A DNA stretch of 64,000 nt from Stutzerimonas kunmingensis. GTDB taxonomy: Bacteria > Pseudomonadota > Gammaproteobacteria > Pseudomonadales > Pseudomonadaceae. The translations under genes were made by a program, and so were the position numbers. The notes below the pieces were generated by a model that worked only from the letters and a program-made list of their open reading frames with translations, did not search any database and was not told the origin of the DNA. Positions 45,823 through 54,697 of the stretch are shown here, one piece after another (positions within the stretch are counted from its first letter, which is position 1; each line of letters opens with the position of its first letter). The DNA lies in contig NZ_PISM01000018.1 of the NCBI RefSeq assembly GCF_002929225.1, forward strand, positions 496,001-560,000, read 5' to 3'.

Positions 45823-47028
45823 ATGAAGCTTTCAGCAATCGCAGCGGCAACCCTGACGGCAGTGGTCGCCGTACCCGCCTCGGCCGAGATTTCCGACGGC
45901 AAGGTGAAGATCGGCATCCTCAACGACCAGTCCGGCGTGTATGCCGATTTCGGCGGCAAGTGGTCGTTCGAGGCAGCGAAGATGGCTGCAGAGGACTTTG
46001 GCGGCAAGGTACTCGACGCGCCCATCGAGATCGTCACCGCCGATCACCAGAACAAGCCGGACATCGCCTCCAACATCTCGCGGCAGTGGTACGACCGCGA
46101 GCAGGTCGACTCGATCATGGAGCTGACCACGTCCTCGGTGGCGCTGGCGGTACAGGGCATTTCCAAGAGCAAGAAGAAGATTAACCTGGTGACCGGCGCC
46201 GCCACCACGGAGCTGACCGGCAAGCAGTGCTCACCCTATGGCTTCCACTGGGCCTATGACACCCATGCGCTGGCGGTCGGCACTGGCGGCGCACTGGTTT
46301 CCCAGGGTGGCGACAGCTGGTATTTCCTCACCGCCGACTACGCCTTCGGCTACTCGCTGGAAGAGCAGACTGGCAAGTTCGTCAAATCCAAGGGCGGCGA
46401 AATCAAGGGCGCGGTACGCCATCCGCTGGCGAGCACCGATTACTCGTCGTTCCTCTTGCAGGCGCAATCCTCCGGCGCCAAGGTCATCGGCCTGGCCAAC
46501 GCTGGCCTGGACACCGCCAACAGCATCAAGCAGGCCGCCGAGTTCGGCATCGTCGCCGGCGGCCAGCGCCTCGCCGCGCTGCTCTTTACCCTCGCCGAAG
46601 TGCACGGCCTGGGCCTCGACGCCGCCCAGGGCCTGACCCTGACCGAAAGTTTCTACTGGGACCGCGACGACAAATCCCGCGAGTTCGGCGAACGCTTCTT
46701 CAAGCGCACCGGCCGTATGCCGAACATGGTCCACGCCGGCACCTACTCCGGCGTCATGCAGTACCTCAAGGCGATCGAGAAGGCCGGCACCGACGCCACC
46801 GAGCCGGTCGCCAAGGCGATGCACGAGATGCCGGTGGACGACGTTTTCGCGCGCAACGCCAAGGTAGGCGCCAATGGCCGACTGATCAGCGACGTCTACC
46901 TGATGGAAGTGAAAAAGCCTGAGGAAAGCAAGCGCGCCTGGGACTACTACAAGGTGCTGGCCACGGTGCCGGGCGACGAGGCCTACATCAAGCCGGCCGA
47001 TAGCGGCTGTGAACTGGTCGGGCAGTGA
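45823..47028 (+). CDS. Liv-type ABC transporter substrate-binding protein
   Basis: 401 aa periplasmic binding protein (Peripla_BP_6, type 1). Signal peptide 1-21 (ending ASA), then VKIGILNDQSGVYADFGG and a second lobe AEVHGLGLDAAQGL. Start ATG 45823 with AAGGAG. The GVYADFGG-x-W-S-F-E-A-A-K-M start resembles binding proteins that in other bacteria take aromatic acids as well as amino acids, so the ligand cannot be assigned. First gene of a five-gene importer operon. Confidence 0.88.
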   Translation: MKLSAIAAATLTAVVAVPASAEISDGKVKIGILNDQSGVYADFGGKWSFEAAKMAAEDFGGKVLDAPIEIVTADHQNKPDIASNISRQWYDREQVDSIMELTTSSVALAVQGISKSKKKINLVTGAATTELTGKQCSPYGFHWAYDTHALAVGTGGALVSQGGDSWYFLTADYAFGYSLEEQTGKFVKSKGGEIKGAVRHPLASTDYSSFLLQAQSSGAKVIGLANAGLDTANSIKQAAEFGIVAGGQRLAALLFTLAEVHGLGLDAAQGLTLTESFYWDRDDKSREFGERFFKRTGRMPNMVHAGTYSGVMQYLKAIEKAGTDATEPVAKAMHEMPVDDVFARNAKVGANGRLISDVYLMEVKKPEESKRAWDYYKVLATVPGDEAYIKPADSGCELVGQ

Positions 47029-47030
47029 GC

Positions 47031-47837
47031 ATGGCTGCAGCGCAAAGCCTAAACGCCGGCGGACCGACCGCCGGCACAGCCACGGACGCGCCGGTCATGC
47101 TCTCGGCGCGAGGTCTACGCAAGGAGTTCGGCGGCTTCGTCGCCGTCAACAACGTCGACCTGGACGTGCGCCATGCACAGGTGCACGCCCTGATCGGTCC
47201 CAACGGTGCTGGCAAGACCACGGTGTTCAACCTGCTGACCAAGTTCCTGCAGCCCACCAGCGGCAGCATTCGCCTGCTCGACCATGACATCACCCGCACC
47301 GACCCGGCCAAGGTGGCACGCATGGGGCTGGTGCGCTCGTTCCAGATCTCGGCGGTATTCCCGCACCTTAGCGTGCTGGACAACGTGCGCGTTGCCCTGC
47401 AGCGGCCGGGCGGGCTGGCTACGCAGTTCTGGCTGCCGATGCGCTCGCTCAACCGCCTCAACGAGCGCGCCATGCAGCTGATCGAGTCGGTCGGCCTGGC
47501 CGACAAGCGCAACGAGCTGGCGGCTGATCTCTCCTACGGTCGCAAACGCGTGCTGGAGATCGCCACCACCCTGGCGCTGGAGCCCAAGGTATTGCTGCTG
47601 GACGAGCCCATGGCCGGCATGGGCCACGAAGACGTGCATGTGGTGGCAGAGATCATCCGCGAGGTCGCCACCCAGCGCGCGGTGCTGATGGTCGAGCACA
47701 ACCTCAAGGTGGTCGCCGACCTCTGCCATCAGGTGACCGTGTTGCAGCGCGGCGAAATCCTTACCTCCGGCGACTACCGCACGGTCAGCCAGGACGAGCG
47801 CGTACGCGTGGCCTACATGGGGACCGACGATGACTGA
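47031..47837 (+). CDS. Liv-type ABC transporter ATPase (LivG-like)
   Basis: 268 aa. Walker A GPNGAGKT, signature LSYGRKRVLEIA (degenerate LSYGRKR typical of LivG), Walker B VLLLDEPMAGM. The ATG at 47031 is preferred; a GTG at 47025 overlaps the binding-protein stop. The start follows the preceding stop within a few bases, consistent with a tight operon. Confidence 0.9.
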   Translation: MAAAQSLNAGGPTAGTATDAPVMLSARGLRKEFGGFVAVNNVDLDVRHAQVHALIGPNGAGKTTVFNLLTKFLQPTSGSIRLLDHDITRTDPAKVARMGLVRSFQISAVFPHLSVLDNVRVALQRPGGLATQFWLPMRSLNRLNERAMQLIESVGLADKRNELAADLSYGRKRVLEIATTLALEPKVLLLDEPMAGMGHEDVHVVAEIIREVATQRAVLMVEHNLKVVADLCHQVTVLQRGEILTSGDYRTVSQDERVRVAYMGTDDD

Positions 47838-48534
47838 ACCCTTGCTCAGCGTGCGCGACCTCAACGCCTGGTATGGCGAAAGCCATGCCCTGCACGGCAT
47901 CGACCTCGACGTGCACCAGGGCGAGACGGTGACCCTGCTCGGCCGCAACGGCGTCGGCAAGACCACCGCGCTACGCTCGATCGTCGGCATCATCCGCAAG
48001 CGCAGCGGCAGCATCCGCTTCGACGGCAAGGACATGCTGCGCGTACCGCTGCACCGCACCGCCCGCCACGGCATCGGCTACGTTCCGGAGGAACGCGGCA
48101 TCTTTTCCACCCTCACCGTCGAGGAAAACCTCACCCTACCGCCGGTGATCGCCAAGGGCGGCATGACCCTGGCTGAGATCTACCAGCTGTTCCCCAACCT
48201 AGAGGAGCGCCGCAAGAGCCCCGGCACCAAGCTTTCCGGTGGCGAGCAGCAGATGCTGGCCATGGCGCGCATCCTGCGCACGGGCGCCAAGCTGCTGCTG
48301 CTAGACGAACCCACCGAAGGCCTGGCACCGGTAATCATCCAGCGCATCGGCGAGGTGCTGCAGACGCTCAAGCAGCGCGGCATGACCATCCTGCTGGTCG
48401 AACAGAACTTCCGCTTCGCCAGCAAGGTGGCCGACCGCTTCTATGTGGTCGATCACGGCAAGGTCATCGATTCGTTCGACGTCGCCGATCTGCCCGGCCG
48501 CATGACCACGCTCAACGAAGCCCTGGGGGTCTGA
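47830..48534 (+). CDS. Liv-type ABC transporter ATPase (LivF-like)
   Basis: 234 aa. Walker A GRNGVGKT, LSGGEQQMLAMARIL, Walker B LLLLDEPTEGLAP. Overlaps the preceding ATPase gene by 8 nt. Second ATPase of the importer. Confidence 0.92.
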   Translation: MTEPLLSVRDLNAWYGESHALHGIDLDVHQGETVTLLGRNGVGKTTALRSIVGIIRKRSGSIRFDGKDMLRVPLHRTARHGIGYVPEERGIFSTLTVEENLTLPPVIAKGGMTLAEIYQLFPNLEERRKSPGTKLSGGEQQMLAMARILRTGAKLLLLDEPTEGLAPVIIQRIGEVLQTLKQRGMTILLVEQNFRFASKVADRFYVVDHGKVIDSFDVADLPGRMTTLNEALGV

Positions 48535-49421
48535 TGACGACGATTTTCGATGTACCGATCCAGGCGTTCCTCGGCCAGCTCTTGATCGGTCTGATCAACG
48601 GCTCGTTCTACGCCATGCTCAGCCTGGGCCTGGCGATCATCTTCGGCATGCTGAAGATCATCAACTTCGCCCACGGTGCGCAGTACATGATCGGCGCCTT
48701 CGCCGGCTACCTGCTGCTGGCCACCCTGGGCATCGGCTACTGGCCGGCGCTGATCCTTGCGCCGATCGTCGTCGGCCTGTGCAGCGCGGTGATCGAGCGC
48801 CTGGCGCTATCACGGCTGTACAACCTCGATCACCTCTACAGCCTGCTTTTCACCTTCGGCCTGGCGCTCGCCCTCGAAGGCGCGTTCCGCTACTTCTACG
48901 GCTCCTCCGGGCAGCCCTACGCCGTGCCGAAAGAACTGGCCGGCGGCTACAACCTGGGCTTCATGTTCCTGCCCAAGTACCGCGCCTGGGTGGTGCTGGC
49001 CTCACTGGTGATCTGCATCGCCAGCTGGCTGCTGATCGAGAAGACCAAGCTCGGCGCCTACCTGCGCGCCGCCACGGAAAACCCGACGCTGGTGCGCACC
49101 TTCGGCATCAACGTGCCGCTGTTGCTGACCTTTACCTACGGCATGGGCGCAGCGCTGGCCGGCCTGGCCGGCATGCTCGCCGCGCCGATCTACCAGGTCA
49201 GCCCGCTGATGGGTTCGAACCTGATCATCGTGGTGTTCGCGGTGGTGGTGGTCGGCGGCATGGGCTCGATTCTCGGTGCGATCATTACCGGCTACATGCT
49301 CGGCATCCTCGAGGGGCTGACCAAGGTGTTCTATCCGGAGGCTTCCAACATCGTGATCTTCGTGATCATGGCGATCGTACTGCTGGTGCGCCCGGCCGGC
49401 CTGATGGGGAGGGACGCCTGA
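48534..49421 (+). CDS. Liv-type ABC permease (LivH-like)
   Basis: 295 aa with about eight hydrophobic helices (FYAMLSLGLAIIFGMLKIIN, YPEASNIVIFVIMAIVLLV). BPD_transp_2 family. Its start overlaps the upstream stop by one base, and its stop overlaps the next start (TGATG), so the five genes are tightly coupled. Confidence 0.92.
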   Translation: MTTIFDVPIQAFLGQLLIGLINGSFYAMLSLGLAIIFGMLKIINFAHGAQYMIGAFAGYLLLATLGIGYWPALILAPIVVGLCSAVIERLALSRLYNLDHLYSLLFTFGLALALEGAFRYFYGSSGQPYAVPKELAGGYNLGFMFLPKYRAWVVLASLVICIASWLLIEKTKLGAYLRAATENPTLVRTFGINVPLLLTFTYGMGAALAGLAGMLAAPIYQVSPLMGSNLIIVVFAVVVVGGMGSILGAIITGYMLGILEGLTKVFYPEASNIVIFVIMAIVLLVRPAGLMGRDA

Positions 49422-50407
49422 TGAACAGCCAGGTGAACGTCACGCCGACCACCAAACGCCCGCTGCTGCGCCTGGAGACCGTGCTGATCCTGATCGGCGT
49501 GGTCGCGCTGGCACTGGCACCGTTCTACTTCTACCCGATCTTCCTGATGAAGGTGCTGTGCTTCGCCCTCTTCGCCTGCGCCTTCAACCTGCTGCTCGGC
49601 TATACCGGCATCCTCTCCTTCGGCCACGCGGCGTTCTTCGGCGGCGCGGCGTATTTCACCGCCCACGCGGTGAAGGAATGGGGGCTGCCTCCGGAGTTGG
49701 GCATTCTCGTCGGCGTCGCCGGCGCGGCGTTTCTCGGGCTGATCATCGGCTTCCTGGCGATCCGCCGGCAGGGCATCTACTCGACGATGATCACCCTGGC
49801 GCTGTCGCAGATGTTCTTTTTCTTCTGCCTGCAGGCTTCGTTCACCCACGGCGAGGACGGCATTCAGAACATCCCGCGCGGGCACCTGTTCGGCTTCATC
49901 GATCTCGAGGAGCCGCTGTACATGTACTTCTTCGTGCTGTCGGTGTTTCTCGCCGGGATGCTGCTGATCTGGCGCGTGATCCACTCGCCGTACGGCATGA
50001 TCCTGCGCTCGATCCGCGAGAACGAGAACCGCGCCATCTCGCTGGGCTATTCGGTGTCGCGTTACAAGCTCGGCGCCTTCGTCATGTCCGCCGCGCTGGC
50101 GGGGCTGGCCGGCGGGCTGAAGGCACTGGTGTTCCAGTTCGCCACGCTGACCGATGTCAGCTGGCAGATGTCCGGCGAGGTGGTGCTGATGACCTTGCTC
50201 GGCGGTATTGGCACGCTGGTCGGCCCGGTTTTTGGCGCGGCGCTGGTGACCACGCTGGGCAATTACTTCGCCACATCGGAGCTACCGGTGACGCTGGTCA
50301 CCGGCATCATCTTCATGGTCTGCGTACTGGTGTTCCGGCGCGGGATGATCGGCGAACTCTATGCCTCGCGGCTGGGCAAGAAGCTGGAGCGGCGCCCTGA
50401 GGACTGA
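49421..50407 (+). CDS. Liv-type ABC permease (LivM-like)
   Basis: 328 aa membrane protein; typical features are LLLGYTGILSFGHAAFFGGA and RRQGIYSTMITLALSQMFF. Last gene of the importer operon. Converges with the ParA-type gene with a 12-nt gap. Start ATG 49421; the longer frame overlaps livH and is rejected. Confidence 0.92.
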   Translation: MNSQVNVTPTTKRPLLRLETVLILIGVVALALAPFYFYPIFLMKVLCFALFACAFNLLLGYTGILSFGHAAFFGGAAYFTAHAVKEWGLPPELGILVGVAGAAFLGLIIGFLAIRRQGIYSTMITLALSQMFFFFCLQASFTHGEDGIQNIPRGHLFGFIDLEEPLYMYFFVLSVFLAGMLLIWRVIHSPYGMILRSIRENENRAISLGYSVSRYKLGAFVMSAALAGLAGGLKALVFQFATLTDVSWQMSGEVVLMTLLGGIGTLVGPVFGAALVTTLGNYFATSELPVTLVTGIIFMVCVLVFRRGMIGELYASRLGKKLERRPED

Positions 50408-50419
50408 AGCCGAACCGGC

Positions 50420-51193
50420 TCAGCCGTTCGCTTCGAGCAGTTCATGCAGTTCGACGAACTGCTGGCTCAGCTTGTGCCGCGGGTCCAGGTAAACCAGCGG
50501 CGTGCAGGCCTGGTGCGACTCGCGCATCTTCACCGAACTCATCAGGTAGACCGGTAGCACCGGAAGACCCTCGCTCAGCAGTTCATCGATCATTTGCTGC
50601 GGCAGCGCGGCACGCGGCTGGAACTGATTGACCACGATGCCCTCGACCTCGAGCGTCTCGTTGTGGTCTTCCTTCATCTCCTCGATCTCGTCGAGCAGGC
50701 TGTACAGCGCCTGGCGGGAAAAGCTGTCGCAGTCGAAGGGAATCAGGCAGCGATCAGCTGCGATAAGCGCAGAGACCGTATAAAAATTCAGCGCCGGCGG
50801 GGTGTCGAGGTAAATCCGGTCATAGTCCTCTGCAAGACCGTCGAGCAATTTTCGCAGCTTGTTGATCTTGTGCTTGGCCTCCAGCTTGGGCTGCAGGTCG
50901 GCCAGCTCTGCCGTCGCGCTGATCAAATGCAGATTGTCGAAGGCCGTTTCTAGAATGGGCGGGCGCGCCTTCTTGCCAGCGGTACCGCCGGCGAGAATCT
51001 GCTTGAAGAAATCGGCGATGCCGGTGGGAATGTCATCGCCGGTCAGCCCGGTCAGGTAATGCGTGGAGTTGGCCTGGGCGTCCAGATCCACCAGCAGCGT
51101 GCGGTAGCCCTGCGATGCACTGACCGCTGCCAGGTTGCAGGCGATGCTCGACTTGCCGACACCGCCCTTCTGATTGAACACGACCCTACGCAT
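50420..51193 (-). CDS. ParA/MinD-family ATPase, orphan
   Basis: 257 aa. Deviant Walker A KGGVGKSS near residues 9-16 ([16 protein letters not shown]), Walker A' aspartates in [12 protein letters not shown], and Walker B-like [11 protein letters not shown]. The ATG at 51193 fits the family. No parB, parS or replication gene is nearby, so it is not the chromosomal ParAB partition gene; a positioning role for some cytoplasmic cargo is possible but unshown. Confidence 0.88.
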   Translation of the reverse strand: MRRVVFNQKGGVGKSSIACNLAAVSASQGYRTLLVDLDAQANSTHYLTGLTGDDIPTGIADFFKQILAGGTAGKKARPPILETAFDNLHLISATAELADLQPKLEAKHKINKLRKLLDGLAEDYDRIYLDTPPALNFYTVSALIAADRCLIPFDCDSFSRQALYSLLDEIEEMKEDHNETLEVEGIVVNQFQPRAALPQQMIDELLSEGLPVLPVYLMSSVKMRESHQACTPLVYLDPRHKLSQQFVELHELLEANG

Positions 51194-51280
51194 GATTCGC
51201 CTCCCGACAGTCCCTGAGCGGTCGAGTCTATACGGCAAACATGACAGCCGGGTTATCCACGACGGCAAAACCGACCAAAG

Positions 51281-52075
51281 TCAGACGGCAACGGGTGCCT
51301 TGATGTGCGGATGCGCTTCGTAGCCAACCAGTTCGAAGTCCTCGAAGCGGAAGGCGAACAGGTCCTTCACGTCCGGATTGAGCTTCATGGTCGGCAGCGG
51401 CAGCGGCTCGCGGGTCAGCTGCAGGTCGGCCTGCTCCAGGTGATTGGCGTACAGATGGCAGTCGCCGCCGCTCCAGATGAACTCGCCCGGTTGCAGGTCG
51501 CAGACCTGCGCCACCATCAGCGTCAGCAGCGCATAGCTGGCGATGTTGAACGGCACGCCGAGGAAGATATCCGCCGAGCGCTGGTACAGCTGGCAGCTGA
51601 GCTTGCCGTCGGCGACGTAGAACTGGAACAACGCGTGGCATGGCGGCAACGCCATCTGCTCGACCAGCGCCGGGTTCCAGGCCGAAACGATCAGGCGGCG
51701 CGAATCCGGGTTCTTCTTGATCATCGCCAACAGGTTGGCGATCTGGTCGATGGATTCACCGTTCGGCGCCGGCCAGGAGCGCCACTGATAGCCGTAGACC
51801 GGGCCCAACTCGCCGTTCTCGTCGGCCCACTCGTCCCAGATGCGCACGCCGTTTTCCTTCAGGTACTTGATATTGGTGTCGCCCTGAAGAAACCACAGCA
51901 GCTCGTGGATGATGGATTTGAGGTGGCACTTCTTAGTGGTGACCAGCGGAAAGCCTTCGGCCAGATCGAAACGCATCTGATGGCCGAACACGCTGTAGGT
52001 GCCGGTGCCAGTGCGGTCGGTCTTGAAGGTGCCGTGTTCGCGCACGTGGCGCATCAGGTCGAGGTACTGTTTCAT
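51281..52075 (-). CDS. thyA: Thymidylate synthase
   Basis: 264 aa, E. coli-length. Makes dTMP from dUMP using methylene-tetrahydrofolate. Motifs: [19 protein letters not shown], catalytic Cys in [11 protein letters not shown], and the Arg/Asp network [20 protein letters not shown]. It follows lgt by 107 nt. Confidence 0.97.
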   Translation of the reverse strand: MKQYLDLMRHVREHGTFKTDRTGTGTYSVFGHQMRFDLAEGFPLVTTKKCHLKSIIHELLWFLQGDTNIKYLKENGVRIWDEWADENGELGPVYGYQWRSWPAPNGESIDQIANLLAMIKKNPDSRRLIVSAWNPALVEQMALPPCHALFQFYVADGKLSCQLYQRSADIFLGVPFNIASYALLTLMVAQVCDLQPGEFIWSGGDCHLYANHLEQADLQLTREPLPLPTMKLNPDVKDLFAFRFEDFELVGYEAHPHIKAPVAV

Positions 52076-52182
52076 CGATTGGCTCGAAGCAGGCGCCGAA
52101 GCGCGGTGAAAAAAGGCTGCGCGAATAGTAAAAGGCCTGCGCCCCGCTTGTCGCCCTTATGGCGACAGGCAGGGCAACGGAA

Positions 52183-52983
52183 TCAGGCCGGAGCCCGGCC
52201 GGCGTCGCGGCGATAGGCCCAGGCGATCATCCCGGCACCGAGCAGCACCATTGGCACGCAGAGCAGCTGGCCCATGGTCAGCCAGCCGAACGCCAGGTAG
52301 CCCAGCTGTGCATCCGGCACACGGACGAACTCGACGATGAAGCGGAAGATGCCGTAGCACACCGCGAACAGTCCGGAGACCGCCATGGTCGGCCGCGGCT
52401 TGCGCGAATAGAACCAGAGGATCAGGAACAGCGCGACGCCCTCCAGGGCGAACTGATAGAGCTGCGACGGGTGCCGCGCCAGTAGCTGCGGGTCGGTCGG
52501 GAAGACCATCGCCCAGGGCACATCGGTGGCCTTGCCCCACAGCTCGGCGTTGATGAAGTTGCCGATTCGTCCGGCGCCCAGACCGATCGGCACGAACGGC
52601 GCGATGAAGTCCATCAGCTCGAAGAAGCTCTTGCCGTTGCGCCGGGCGAAGATCCAGCTGCACAGCAGCACGCCGATCAGGCCGCCGTGGAAGGACATGC
52701 CGCCCTTCCACACCTGCAGGATCAGGCTCGGCTGGTTGATGTAGGCGGCCAGGTCATAGAACAGCACATAACCCAGACGGCCACCGACGATTACCCCCAT
52801 GGCCACCCAGAACACCAGGTCGGAGAGCTTGTCCTTCGGCCACTCGGGTGCGAAGCGCTGCACCCGCAGCGAAGCCAGCCACCAGGCGCCGCCGATGCCG
52901 ATCAGGTACATCAGGCCGTACCAGTGAATCTGCAAGGGGCCGATGGCGACGGCCACCGGATCGATCTGCGGATAGGGCAGCAT
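52183..52983 (-). CDS. lgt: Prolipoprotein diacylglyceryl transferase
   Basis: 266 aa inner-membrane enzyme that adds diacylglycerol to lipobox Cys. Seven hydrophobic segments; the signature [13 protein letters not shown] is present, as are the conserved Tyr/His residues in [10 protein letters not shown] and FHGGLIG. The OmpA-like lipoprotein and LemA in this window are among its expected substrates. Starts 10 nt after the TauE gene. Confidence 0.96.
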   Translation of the reverse strand: MLPYPQIDPVAVAIGPLQIHWYGLMYLIGIGGAWWLASLRVQRFAPEWPKDKLSDLVFWVAMGVIVGGRLGYVLFYDLAAYINQPSLILQVWKGGMSFHGGLIGVLLCSWIFARRNGKSFFELMDFIAPFVPIGLGAGRIGNFINAELWGKATDVPWAMVFPTDPQLLARHPSQLYQFALEGVALFLILWFYSRKPRPTMAVSGLFAVCYGIFRFIVEFVRVPDAQLGYLAFGWLTMGQLLCVPMVLLGAGMIAWAYRRDAGRAPA

Positions 52984-52993
52984 CCGTTACTCC

Positions 52994-53776
52994 TCAAACC
53001 AGAAAATTGATGCCGACGCTCAGCAGCAGCAGAGCGAACAGCCGTTTCAGAACATTGGCCGACAGACGATGCGCCAGCTTCGCACCCAGTCTGGCGAAGA
53101 ACATGCTGGTTGCCGCGATGCCGAGCACGGCCGGCAGATAGACGAAGCCCAGACTCCAGTCAGGCAGTTGCGCCTCGTGCCAGCCGACCACCATGAAGCT
53201 CAGCGCCCCGGCAATGGCGATCGGCAGGCCGCACGCCGCGGAAGTCGCCACCGCCTGCTGCATCGGCACGCTGCGCCAGGTCAGATAGGGCACAGACAGC
53301 GAGCCGCCACCGATGCCGAAAATCGCCGAAGCCCAGCCGATCACCACGCCCACCAGCGACAGCTCCGGCCGTCCCGGCGCCTGGCCGGTGGCCTTGGGCC
53401 GCAGGTCGAAGCCCATCTGCACCGCCATCGCCAGGGCGAACACACCGATGATCTTCTGCAGCATCGGACCCTGGATCGCCGCCGCGGTCAGGCTGCCCAG
53501 AGCAGCGCCAAGGAGGATGCCAAAGGTCATCCACAGCACCATCGGCCAGCGCACCGCACCCTTGCGATGGTGGGTGAGAATTGAATTGACCGAGGTGAAG
53601 ACGATGGTAGCCAGGGATGTCCCAACAGCCAGGTGGGTGAGGATTTCCTGAGAGAATCCCTGCGCGCTGAAACTGAATACCAGCACCGGTACGATGATCA
53701 GCCCGCCGCCCACGCCAAACAGCCCGGCCAGCACTCCGGCGAAGCCGCCAAGCAGCAGATACAGCAGAAACTCCAT
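52994..53776 (-). CDS. TauE/SafE-family sulfite exporter-like permease
   Basis: 260 aa with about eight hydrophobic helices, starting MEFLLYLLLGGFAGVLAGLF and with GVGGGLIIVPVLV. The long frame upstream lacks membrane features, so ATG 53776 is used. Possibly exports sulfite or organosulfonate; substrate not determined. Upstream of lgt and probably co-transcribed. Confidence 0.85.
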   Translation of the reverse strand: MEFLLYLLLGGFAGVLAGLFGVGGGLIIVPVLVFSFSAQGFSQEILTHLAVGTSLATIVFTSVNSILTHHRKGAVRWPMVLWMTFGILLGAALGSLTAAAIQGPMLQKIIGVFALAMAVQMGFDLRPKATGQAPGRPELSLVGVVIGWASAIFGIGGGSLSVPYLTWRSVPMQQAVATSAACGLPIAIAGALSFMVVGWHEAQLPDWSLGFVYLPAVLGIAATSMFFARLGAKLAHRLSANVLKRLFALLLLSVGINFLV

Positions 53777-53922
53777 GTGCCCCGTCCCGGCGAAACAAAG
53801 CGGCATGTTAGCGGAAAATGCGCCCGCCCCGCGCGCCCGACGTTGACCGCTAAAACCCGGCAGTGGCTCATACGCCGGTCGCGCCTGTACTCTTGGCGGT
53901 CCGGACATAGTTTGGCCTTCCC

Positions 53923-54678
53923 ATGTGCCTGATCGTTTTCGCCTGGCGCCCCGGCCACACCCAACCGCTGGTGGTAGCCGCCAACCGCGACGAGTTCCAC
54001 GCCCGCCCGAGCCTGCCGCTGGGGCACTGGGAGGATGCACCATGGATCGTCGGCGGGCGCGACCTGCAGGCAGGCGGCACCTGGATGGGCGTCACCAGCG
54101 GCGGACGCTTCGCCGCACTGACCAACATTCGCGCACCCGGCCAGGTGATCGGCTCACGTTCACGCGGCGAGCTGCCGGAACAGTACCTGCGCGGAAACTT
54201 GCCGCCGGCTGACTACCTCGCCGAGCTGACCGGCCGCCGCGCCGACTACGCCGGCTTCAACCTGCTGGTCGGCGATCGGCAGGCACTCTGGCACCTGAAC
54301 TCACGCAGCGGTGAGGCGACGGAGTTGCAGCCCGGAATCTACGGCCTGTCCAACGCCAGCCTCGACACGCCCTGGCCCAAGCTGAGAAAAGCCCGCGCAG
54401 CACTGGCGACCAACCTTGACCCGGCGACTCCTGAGAACCTGCTCGCCCTGCTGGCGGACCCAAGCCCAGCGGCCGAGCATGAACTGCCGCAGACCGGCGT
54501 GCCGCTGGAATGGGAAAGGCGGCTGTCGAGCGTCTTCATCGCCAGCCCGGAGTACGGCACGCGCGCCAGCACAGCGCTGATCCGTCATGCCGATGGAGCG
54601 CTGGACATCCTGGAGCGTAGTTTCGGCCCGGACGGCCCAGTGGGCGAGGTGCGCTACCGCCACCCGCCAACGAGCTGA
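53923..54678 (+). CDS. NRDE/TANGO2-family protein
   Basis: 251 aa. N-terminal MCLIVFAWRPGH then AANRDEFHARPS, the NRDE motif, and GGTWMGVTSGGRFAALTN. Cys2 after Met is typical of Ntn-hydrolase-like members. The eukaryotic homologue TANGO2 is linked to heme/CoA metabolism; the bacterial role is unclear. Divergent from tauE; convergent with ptsP. Confidence 0.88.
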   Translation: MCLIVFAWRPGHTQPLVVAANRDEFHARPSLPLGHWEDAPWIVGGRDLQAGGTWMGVTSGGRFAALTNIRAPGQVIGSRSRGELPEQYLRGNLPPADYLAELTGRRADYAGFNLLVGDRQALWHLNSRSGEATELQPGIYGLSNASLDTPWPKLRKARAALATNLDPATPENLLALLADPSPAAEHELPQTGVPLEWERRLSSVFIASPEYGTRASTALIRHADGALDILERSFGPDGPVGEVRYRHPPTS

Positions 54679-54697
54679 TTGGCGAGCGGCGGATTGC

